Assembly: GCF_014854695.1 (NCBI RefSeq) | Contig: NZ_CP027557.1 | Location: forward strand, 1,550,001-1,614,000 | Source: Rhodococcus rhodochrous | Lineage (GTDB): Bacteria; Actinomycetota; Actinomycetes; Mycobacteriales; Mycobacteriaceae | Reading direction: 5' to 3' | Length of the DNA stretch: 64,000 nt | Part shown: piece by piece, positions 57,564 to 64,000 of the stretch | How positions within the stretch are numbered: the first letter of the stretch is position 1 | Layout: every line of letters starts with the position of its first letter | Notes under the pieces: model-generated | The model's database searches: none | The model's input: the letters and a program-made list of their open reading frames with translations, nothing else | What the model was told of the DNA's origin: nothing | Position numbers and translations under genes: made by a program

Positions 57564-57887
57564 AATCAGATCGTTCCAGAATGGCACAACGTGCTACCGG
57601 GGAGTCAGGTACAACTGTGTGCACATGGCGTGGATGCGAATGGCCTTCGACGTTTATATCGAAAGACGTTGCAGGAAAATCAGTTCGGAGTCGATCGCCT
57701 GACAGGGGCGGCCGCTCGGCACCCGTCGCGGAGAGGCGCACTCCGTGCCGCGGAAGCTCGACCGAGGCGAGCCTCCCTGTATTCCCCTTTCGAAAATGCG
57801 CCACACCTCGCATCGGTGTGATTCTCGACACTACGGCGGGGGATTGTGTCGAAGCACAGTTCTTTCCGGTGGTGAGAGGATGGCCGC

Positions 57888-58667
57888 GTGAGCAACACTC
57901 GTCTTGTCGAAACACCGGTGGCCGAACTCGAGGTACGTCTCGACGGGGAAGGGCCGGCAGTCGTCCTGCTTCCCTCCCTCGGACGCGATTCCTACGAATT
58001 CGATCCGATCGCGAGCGACCTTGCGGCAGCGGGATTCACCGCTCTGCGACCGCAACCCCGAGGAATCGGCAGCAGCCGTGGACCCATGACCGGCCTCGAT
58101 CTGCACGACCTCGCGGGTGACGTCGCCGCCGTCGTCGAGCATTTCGACGCCGCACCCGCCGTGGTGGCCGGCCACGCATTCGGGCACTACGTGGCCCGGG
58201 TGCTCGCAGCCGATCGGCCCGAACTCGTCCGGGGGGTCGCCGTGCTCGCCGCCGGTGCCCGCCGGTTCCCGGCCTCGCTGACCGAGCGTGTCGCCAAGTG
58301 TTCCGACCTCTCGCTTCCCGATCATGAACGACTCGTGCACCTGCGCGACGTCTTCTTCGCCGAAGGACACGATCCGGCGGTGTGGCTCGACGGGTGGTGG
58401 CCCGAGGCGATCGTGTCGCAACGGGCAGCGATGGCTGCGACCGACAAGGAATCGTGGTGGACGGTGGCGCCGTCACCTCTGCTCGACGTACAAGCAGGAG
58501 AGGACGTCTTCCGGCCCGCGGAGACCCGCGGTGAGCTCGTCGACGAGTTCGGGAGCGAACTCGTTTCCACGGCCGTCGTGCCGGGTTGCGGGCACGCCCT
58601 CGTCCCGGAGGCTCCTCACGAGGTGGCCCGGATCCTGGTCGAGTGGATCCGTACGCGTCTCGGATGA
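57888..58667 (+). CDS. Alpha/beta-hydrolase-fold protein with Ala at the nucleophile position
   Basis: 259 residues. The fold is clear (VVLLPSLGRDSYEFDPIASDLAAAGFTALRPQPRGIGSS; VPGCGHALVPEAPHEVARILVEWI), but the elbow reads AGHAFGHYVAR, with Ala97 where serine hydrolases have Ser. The codon is GCA, one base from the serine codon TCA. The His (GCGHALVPE) remains. It may be a non-catalytic binder, or a branch using another mechanism. GTG 57888 follows GAGAGG. A long dyad-rich region lies upstream; the secreted Asp-rich protein follows 91 bp later. Confidence 0.8.
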   Translation: MSNTRLVETPVAELEVRLDGEGPAVVLLPSLGRDSYEFDPIASDLAAAGFTALRPQPRGIGSSRGPMTGLDLHDLAGDVAAVVEHFDAAPAVVAGHAFGHYVARVLAADRPELVRGVAVLAAGARRFPASLTERVAKCSDLSLPDHERLVHLRDVFFAEGHDPAVWLDGWWPEAIVSQRAAMAATDKESWWTVAPSPLLDVQAGEDVFRPAETRGELVDEFGSELVSTAVVPGCGHALVPEAPHEVARILVEWIRTRLG

Positions 58668-58758
58668 AGATTTCGTCATCTTCGACTCATCGACCCCTCA
58701 TCGTCGTGCGCCAGAGTTATCGGCGACCAGGACGAACACCGAGTCGAGGAGAACGATC

Positions 58759-59190
58759 ATGGCGATGAGCCGCACCGCATGGGCCGTGACCGCTGTGGCG
58801 GTCGCGATGACCGCCGGCACAGTCGGTTTCGTGTCGGCGAACCGGGGTGGGTCCGCTCCCTCCGAACCGTCGTCGTTCACCGTCGCCCGTGTGGCCGACG
58901 AGACGACGACCGGCGGCCCGGACGGAACCGTTCGGGCGGGCGTCGACCCGGCCCGGGATGCGCGGCCGGGAGAACTGCCCACCGACATCCCCTACATCGA
59001 CGTCACGACGTGCGATGCGTGGTTCGAGGACTGGGACGACACGGTGCCGGACCACGTCGAGGACTTCTACGACGAGTGGGACGACCGCTGCGACGATCTG
59101 CACGACGACGACCACGACGACTGGGACGACGACCACGACGACGATTGGGACGACCACGACGACGACTGGGACGACGACCACGACGATTGA
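58759..59190 (+). CDS. Exported Asp/His/Trp-repeat protein
   Basis: 143 residues. Signal peptide or anchor at 5-27 (AWAVTAVAVAMTAGTVGFVSA). A neutral linker follows to about residue 80, then two cysteines (TTCDAWF, DDRCDDL) and an extremely acidic tail of about 50 residues made of DDH, DDW and DDD steps, such as DDWDDDHDDDWDDHDDD. Clustered Asp and His at this density should bind divalent metals; Trp is unusual in such tails. ATG 58759 follows GAGGAG. No family recognised. A hairpin follows the stop, so the gene is transcribed alone or with the hydrolase-like gene. Confidence 0.78.
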   Translation: MAMSRTAWAVTAVAVAMTAGTVGFVSANRGGSAPSEPSSFTVARVADETTTGGPDGTVRAGVDPARDARPGELPTDIPYIDVTTCDAWFEDWDDTVPDHVEDFYDEWDDRCDDLHDDDHDDWDDDHDDDWDDHDDDWDDDHDD

Positions 59191-59213
59191 CCGGCACGAC
59201 GGCCCCACGACGA

Positions 59214-59248
59214 CGAGACCCCACCGGAAGTGTTCCGGTGGGGTCTCG
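59214..59248. terminator. Bidirectional hairpin terminator
   Basis: A perfect 16-bp stem, CGAGACCCCACCGGAA and its complement, with a 3-nt loop, between the convergent Asp-rich and carboxylase genes. Confidence 0.8.
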
Positions 59249-59263
59249 GTCCGTCTGCGTGGG

Positions 59264-62200
59264 TTACGCGAGCGTGCGTGCCATGCCGCGCTCGACGGCC
59301 GCAATGATCTGCGGCCGCAGCTCGACCGCCGGCACGATCGCGTCGACCGAGCCGACCTGCTGTGCGCGCTGGATGTTGTGGATCGCCTCGAACTCGGCTG
59401 CCACCTCACCGAGCTTCTCCGACCGCACCGCGGTGCGCAGAGCGGTGAGCTCGACACCCAGTCGCGCCTTGTCGCCGTCCTCGGCGGCCCGCAGCTGGGC
59501 CTCGAGTTCCACGACCCGCGGATCGCTCGCGGTGCGCTTGTTGACGTCACGGGTGAAGACCACCGCGGCCGCCGGAGCGCCACCGAGCACCGAGGCGAAC
59601 GAACCCTCCACGGCGAGGACTTCCATGTTCTCGTTCAGTGCGCCCGAGAACACCACGAAGGCACCACCGTGGTAGCGGGAGACCACGACGAACACGATCG
59701 GACCGTCGAAGTTGACGATGGCCCGGCCGATCTCGGCACCGTACTCGAGCTGAAGGTTGCGCAGCGACTCGGGGGAGCCGTCGAAGCCCGACAGGTTGGC
59801 GAGCACCACGAGCGGACGGTTGCCGCTCGCCGCGTTGATCGCCCGCGCCGTCTTCTTCGACGACTTGGGGAACAACGTGCCCGAGGTCCACTGGTCCGGT
59901 CCGTCGGCCGGGAACCAGCCCTTGCGCGGGATCGCGCGGGACTCGATGCCGATGACCGTCACCGGGTTTCCGCCCAGGTGCGCGTCGAAGACGACCGAGG
60001 TGTCGGCGTCGGCCATGTCGGCCCACCGCTCGAGCACCGCGTGGTCCTGGTCGACCACCGAGCGCATCACCGTGCGGATGTCGAACGGCTTCTTGCGATC
60101 CGGGTTGGTCTCGGACGAGAAGATGTCGCCCACGGTGGTGAAGTCGCTGGACGGATGCACGTGCGGGTACACGCACACGTTGCGGTCGACCGGGTCGGTG
60201 GACGTGGCCTTGCGCGGGAAGCGCTCGCCCGGCGCGACGTAGGCGTGGGCATAGTGCGCGAACAGCGTCTCGATGGCGGCACTGAGGTTGGGAGCCCAGT
60301 ACTGCGCCTGACCGTTGGGGCCCATGACGCGGTCGTAGCCACCGATACCGAAGTTGTCCTCGGCGGAGACGCCACCCGAGTAGTCGAGCGACTGCTTGCC
60401 GGTGAGCACCATGGCGCTGTCCGGGGTCATCACGAGGATGCCCTTGGTGTGCATGAGCATCGTCGCCTCGGCGTTCCAGTACGGCTGCGCGCCGACGTTG
60501 ATGCCGGTGACCACGACGTTGATCTCGCCGCCGTTCTGCGTGAACGTGATGATGCGACGCAGACCGCGCGACACCCAGTCCATGTTCTCGGTGCCCGAGT
60601 CCATGGAGATCGTCGCGCCGGACGACAGCGCGAACCACTCGACGGGGGCATCGAGGCTCTCCGCCAGGTCGATCGCGGCGACCACGCGGGAGCACTCGGC
60701 CTCCGCGACGGTGCCCAGCGCCTTCGTGGGATCACCGAACAGCGCGACGCGCTTCATGCCCTCGGGGTAGCGCGGGGTCGGGGTGTCGACGACACCGACG
60801 ATCAGACCCGCGGTGTTGCGGCCGTAGGGGCGGTCGACGGGCACGAGGGCGCCCTGCTCGTCGAAGTCGTACTCGACGAAGGTGCCCTCGCTGCCGGTGA
60901 GCAGCGGGATCAGCTCGTACGGGTAGACGGTGCCGCGGGCACGGGACCGCTGGACCTTCTGGGTGTACTCGTCGAGCGGCTTCAGCGGCTCCTTCGGCGG
61001 CTCGGTGACCCGCACGATGACGCCCGCACCGGAGCGGTACGAGAAGCGCAGGGCGACCTCGCGTGCCGGCTCGTCCTGACGATCACGCCACGACCCGATG
61101 ACGGTGATCTCCTCGAGACCGGCGCCCACGGTCAGCGGCGCGGCGTTGCGGCCGATGCGGCGCAGATCCTCCATGTCGAGATCGACGGCGGGCCACACGT
61201 AGAGCACCACGCGGTTCGCGTCGAGACGTCGCCCGCCGCGGGTGGCCTGGGCGCGGCGCATGCCGTCGAGCGAGCTCGCGAGAGCACGTTCGAAGGCCGG
61301 CAGTCCGACGATGCGGCCGGACTCGTCGCGCTGCGGCGTCAGGTCGCGCACCTCGGCGAGGGCGATGAACCGCTCGTCGGACGGATTGTCCTGCGACACC
61401 AGGTGATACAGGTAGGTGTCCGGGTTGGCGGGCAGGCGGGTGCCGTCGAAGTTCTTCAGGCGCCAGAGATCCAGACGCTGACCCGTGAGCGGGTGGATGT
61501 CGCGGATGTTGGCCTCTTCCGCGTACCCGGTCTCGTAGGGGCGGAAGGTGAACACGTGCTCTTCTGCCGTGTCGGTGTGGCAGACCGTCACCGTCACGCG
61601 ACGGGCCGCACCGGTCACCGGGCGAGCGGCGAGTTCGGCGCGCAGCGCGTCGGCCTGGGCGTCGGCATCGGCCGGAGCGTCGTCCCACGCGAGGTACAGG
61701 TCGATCACGAGGTTCTTCGTGTCGGGAACCGAAGCCGCCGACTCCTCGACGGCGTCGAGCAGCGACGCGAACTCCGCCTGCGGAGCCTCCGCGGACATCA
61801 GGTACAGACGCGTGCCGCGCAGATCGAAGTTGCCGGTGACGAACTGGTGCCCGCCGACCGTGCACGAACGCACGTCCTCGAGGGTGCGGATCTTGTACGC
61901 CCGTCGGACGATGACCTCGAGCAGCGGGCCCGGAACGGACTCGGGACGCGTGATCTGCTGTGCGAGAAGGTCGATCAGCGGCTCGGGCGTGGCGACGAGC
62001 GAATCGATGCGCTGCGCGTAGTCCGTCGCCTGCGGATGCTCGGCGAGGTACGCGAGCGAACCGCGGACCCCGTCGTAGGCCTGCTCGCGGGCCTTGCGGA
62101 TCACCGGCTCCTCGAAGTAGCGGTACCGCAGGTTGCGGGCGGTGTCGCCGATGACCGGGAAGCGGACCTGGGTCGCGACGATCAGTCGGTCGAGGACCTC

Positions 62201-64000
62201 GTTGAGCTCGTGGGAGATCCCCACCTCGGTGTCGTCGCGCTCGACCCAGCGGTCGAGCAGCGAGGTGACCACGGGGACGTGGGCCTCGATGCGCTCGAGC
62301 GCGAGGAACAACCGGTAGACGGCCTCTTCGAGCTCCGGGGTGCGATCGAGTTCGAGGACGTCGTAGTGCCGCAGGGCGCGGGCGAGGCGCGCGCGGAAGC
62401 TGTCGGGCAGACCCCCGACCTCGACGTCGAGCGACTGCAGGTAGCCGTGGAAGAACTCGCGGGGGCTGTGGACCCGGTCGTCGCTGTTCTTCTCCTCCTC
62501 GGTCGGACGGTTGCGCGACAGTTCGCACACGTCCGCGAAGGTCGTCAGCAGCGAGAGTTCGGCGCGGACGAGCGCGCACGAATCGACGGAACCGGAGAGA
62601 CGCTCGTACTCGGCGAGCAGCGCCGCGGTGCGCTTGGCGGACACGTCGTATCCGGTGACCAGAGCGGCGAGCGAGTCGAGGCGGGCGAGAGCGTCGGCCG
62701 CGACGTCGTCGCTGACCGAGGGCGCCGGTGCGGCGAACTCGACGCGCTCGACGGTCTCGGTGACGACCTCTTCGACGATCTGGTCGACCCGCAGGAGCGG
62801 GGCGCCCGCGTCGACCTGCGCGTTGACGACGCCGAGGATCTCGCGGACCTTGCCGGCGAAGGGAGCGCGGACCGCGGTCTCCATCTTCATCGACTCGAGC
62901 ACGACGAGCGTCTGACCGGCCTCGACCTCGTCACCGACGGCGACGGGAACCGCGACGACCACGGCCGGGGCGGGCGTGCGCACCACGCCGGCCTCGTCCT
63001 GGCTGATCTGGTGGCTGATGCCGTCGACCTCGACGAGGAAGTGGGCGGGACCGGCGATCGACACCACGTTGTGGCGGCGTCCACCGAGGGTCAGGCGCGA
63101 CTCGTAGTCACCCAGCCGCTCGACGTCGACATCGAACTCGGCGGATCCGGTGTCGACCCGGTAGCGGTGCGGGCCGACCTGGCCGACGACGAGTTCGTAG
63201 GCCTGGCCCTGGTAGCTGAGCTCGATCTTGCGTCCGACGGCGTGTCCGGCACGCGGGCGACCGCCGCGGGCCGAGGCGAGGAAGGCGGAGCGCTCGCGGG
63301 CCTCGTCGGTGTCGTAGACGTCGACGGCGGTCGCGATCAGAGCGACGTCGGCGACCTTGGACGGACCCGTCTCGGTGCCGGCGCCGGTGCGGTCGAGCCA
63401 GCCGGTGTCGGCGGAGGCGTCGACGACCTCGGGGCGGTCGAGCAGATCGAGCAGGAACGACTTGGTCGTCGTGCCGCCGTCGAGGACGACGGTGGTCTCG
63501 CGCAGAGCGGTGCGCAGGCGGGCGAGTGCCTCGTCGCGGTCGCGGCCCCACGCGATGATCTTGGCGACCATCGAATCGTAGTCGGGCGGGATGACGTCGC
63601 CCTGAGCGATGCCGGTGTCGACACGCAGACCGGACCCGAGCGGGAACTTCAGCAGCTGCACGGTGCCGGGGGCGGGTGCGAAGCCGTTGGCGGCGTCCTC
63701 GGCGTTCAGGCGGGCCTCGACGGCGTGGCCGAACTCGGAGGGGCACTCGCCGGGCAGCTTCTCGCCGGAGGCGACGAGGATCTGCAGCTTCACGAGGTCG
63801 ATGCCGGTCGTGGCCTCGGTGATGGGGTGCTCGACCTGGAGGCGCGTGTTGACCTCGAGGAAGGTGAAGATCTTCAGGTCGGGCTGGTAGAGGTACTCGA
63901 CGGTGCCGGCACCGGCGTAGCCGGCGGCGCGGACGAGATCGGCCGAGACCGCGCGCAGGTGGTCGGACTGCTCCTTGGTGAGCAGCGGCGAGGCGGACTC
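59264..64000 (-). CDS. Single-chain biotin-dependent acyl-CoA carboxylase (BC-BCCP-CT), N-terminus outside window
   Basis: The frame is open from base 64000 to the stop at 59264, giving 1578 residues with the N-terminus missing. Order: the end of the biotin carboxylase domain (FLEVNTRLQVEHPITEAT at the edge), the biotin domain with ESMKMET (Lys codon near 62886), a long central region of about 600 residues, and a carboxyltransferase domain (SSGATISMDSG, GINVGAQPYW, GGVSAEDNFGIGGYDRVMGPNG). This order and the central region recall eukaryotic acetyl-CoA carboxylase rather than the separate AccA/AccD subunits typical of this group. It carboxylates acetyl-, propionyl- or longer acyl-CoA; which one cannot be told. 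It ends in a shared hairpin. Confidence 0.85.
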   Translation of the reverse strand, partial: ESASPLLTKEQSDHLRAVSADLVRAAGYAGAGTVEYLYQPDLKIFTFLEVNTRLQVEHPITEATTGIDLVKLQILVASGEKLPGECPSEFGHAVEARLNAEDAANGFAPAPGTVQLLKFPLGSGLRVDTGIAQGDVIPPDYDSMVAKIIAWGRDRDEALARLRTALRETTVVLDGGTTTKSFLLDLLDRPEVVDASADTGWLDRTGAGTETGPSKVADVALIATAVDVYDTDEARERSAFLASARGGRPRAGHAVGRKIELSYQGQAYELVVGQVGPHRYRVDTGSAEFDVDVERLGDYESRLTLGGRRHNVVSIAGPAHFLVEVDGISHQISQDEAGVVRTPAPAVVVAVPVAVGDEVEAGQTLVVLESMKMETAVRAPFAGKVREILGVVNAQVDAGAPLLRVDQIVEEVVTETVERVEFAAPAPSVSDDVAADALARLDSLAALVTGYDVSAKRTAALLAEYERLSGSVDSCALVRAELSLLTTFADVCELSRNRPTEEEKNSDDRVHSPREFFHGYLQSLDVEVGGLPDSFRARLARALRHYDVLELDRTPELEEAVYRLFLALERIEAHVPVVTSLLDRWVERDDTEVGISHELNEVLDRLIVATQVRFPVIGDTARNLRYRYFEEPVIRKAREQAYDGVRGSLAYLAEHPQATDYAQRIDSLVATPEPLIDLLAQQITRPESVPGPLLEVIVRRAYKIRTLEDVRSCTVGGHQFVTGNFDLRGTRLYLMSAEAPQAEFASLLDAVEESAASVPDTKNLVIDLYLAWDDAPADADAQADALRAELAARPVTGAARRVTVTVCHTDTAEEHVFTFRPYETGYAEEANIRDIHPLTGQRLDLWRLKNFDGTRLPANPDTYLYHLVSQDNPSDERFIALAEVRDLTPQRDESGRIVGLPAFERALASSLDGMRRAQATRGGRRLDANRVVLYVWPAVDLDMEDLRRIGRNAAPLTVGAGLEEITVIGSWRDRQDEPAREVALRFSYRSGAGVIVRVTEPPKEPLKPLDEYTQKVQRSRARGTVYPYELIPLLTGSEGTFVEYDFDEQGALVPVDRPYGRNTAGLIVGVVDTPTPRYPEGMKRVALFGDPTKALGTVAEAECSRVVAAIDLAESLDAPVEWFALSSGATISMDSGTENMDWVSRGLRRIITFTQNGGEINVVVTGINVGAQPYWNAEATMLMHTKGILVMTPDSAMVLTGKQSLDYSGGVSAEDNFGIGGYDRVMGPNGQAQYWAPNLSAAIETLFAHYAHAYVAPGERFPRKATSTDPVDRNVCVYPHVHPSSDFTTVGDIFSSETNPDRKKPFDIRTVMRSVVDQDHAVLERWADMADADTSVVFDAHLGGNPVTVIGIESRAIPRKGWFPADGPDQWTSGTLFPKSSKKTARAINAASGNRPLVVLANLSGFDGSPESLRNLQLEYGAEIGRAIVNFDGPIVFVVVSRYHGGAFVVFSGALNENMEVLAVEGSFASVLGGAPAAAVVFTRDVNKRTASDPRVVELEAQLRAAEDGDKARLGVELTALRTAVRSEKLGEVAAEFEAIHNIQRAQQVGSVDAIVPAVELRPQIIAAVERGMARTLA

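Larger units (their letters stand above)
57215..57887. promoter_or_regulatory. 673-bp gene-free region with four dyads
   Basis: No credible coding frame is seen; the middle part is clearly richer in A+T than the rest of the window. It separates the divergent reductase/KAS III operon and the hydrolase-like gene. Dyads: TTCGAAT-N7-ATTCGAA (57313-57333), AATTCGA-GCC-TCGAATT (57422-57438), GGTACGAACAT-N5-ATGTTCGTACC (57513-57539) and CGTACAG-C-CTGTACG (57549-57563). The first two share TTCGAAT halves; the last two share GTACGAA halves, which suggests two different regulators. Confidence 0.7.

Noticed and set aside
57403-57915. Minus-strand open frame in the 673-bp gap
   Set aside because: Codon use is unlike real genes here (no third-position GC bias, many Ser, His and Asn), there is no ribosome site, and it runs through the strong dyads.
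59090-59190. Short regular repeats that could suggest a CRISPR or minisatellite
   Set aside because: There are no spacers; the periodicity comes from in-frame GAC, CAC and TGG codons of a secreted protein with a ribosome site and terminator.

Overview
This is a high-GC stretch of an actinobacterial chromosome, most likely Rhodococcus or a close mycolic-acid relative. The gentisate genes have the order known from Corynebacterium glutamicum and Rhodococcus. The 3-hydroxybenzoate 6-hydroxylase reads almost like the R. jostii enzyme. The maleylpyruvate isomerase is of the mycothiol-dependent DinB type, and a FadD15-like acyl-CoA synthetase, a DUF1023 hydrolase with a WXG segment, several lipoproteins and an AMIN-like lipoprotein fit the same group. 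GTG starts and GTGA or ATGA stop/start overlaps are common.

Layout. 0-9 kb: a GNAT-like protein (cut by the left edge), a DHA2 drug exporter, a degenerate acyl-CoA-ligase-like protein with a crotonase, an adenine deaminase, and a divergent pair made of a sugar-lactone oxidase and a TetR/PLP-protein/hydrolase operon. 9-13 kb: fadD15, then an IS110-family element with a two-stem non-coding left end that fits a bridge RNA; its right end supplies the last codons of a phosphoribosyltransferase gene. 13-23 kb: a TrpB-like enzyme, a DEAD-box helicase, an ABC exporter with an overlapping 51-codon ORF, a lipoprotein, an ABC/TetR operon, endonuclease IV and an SDR. 23-32 kb: a MacB/FtsX-type ABC system, a WXG-DUF1023 protein with a lipoprotein and a membrane-anchored protein, glycerate kinase with an HMG-CoA-lyase-like enzyme, and a 65-residue membrane protein. 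32-38 kb: a 691-residue probable DNA-binding protein, a Ser-rich-tailed protein, a PadR/membrane-protein operon behind a perfect 15-bp inverted repeat, and a LysR regulator. 38-45 kb: an MHS transporter with a class A flavin monooxygenase, an NAD(P)-binding protein, L-2-hydroxyglutarate oxidase, a secreted TTHB210-like protein and an SRPBCC protein. 45-54 kb: a LuxR/glycosyltransferase pair and the complete 3-hydroxybenzoate/gentisate pathway (genH, genK, genR, genD, genF, genM). 54-64 kb: an excalibur-domain protein, a KAS III fused to an unknown N-terminal domain with a FabG-like reductase, a 673-bp regulatory region with four dyads, an alpha/beta-hydrolase-like protein with Ala at the nucleophile position, a secreted Asp/His/Trp-repeat protein, and a very large single-chain biotin-dependent carboxylase that runs off the right edge.

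How it works together. The best-defined system is the gentisate route: 3-hydroxybenzoate is taken up by GenK and 6-hydroxylated by GenH, the ring is opened by GenD, isomerised by GenM and cleaved by GenF to fumarate and pyruvate. GenR probably acts at two matching 17-bp sites that flank its own gene. The MHS transporter with its monooxygenase is probably a second aromatic uptake and hydroxylation unit. A recurring local oddity is short tandem duplication at the 3' ends of genes, three times including the stop codon.
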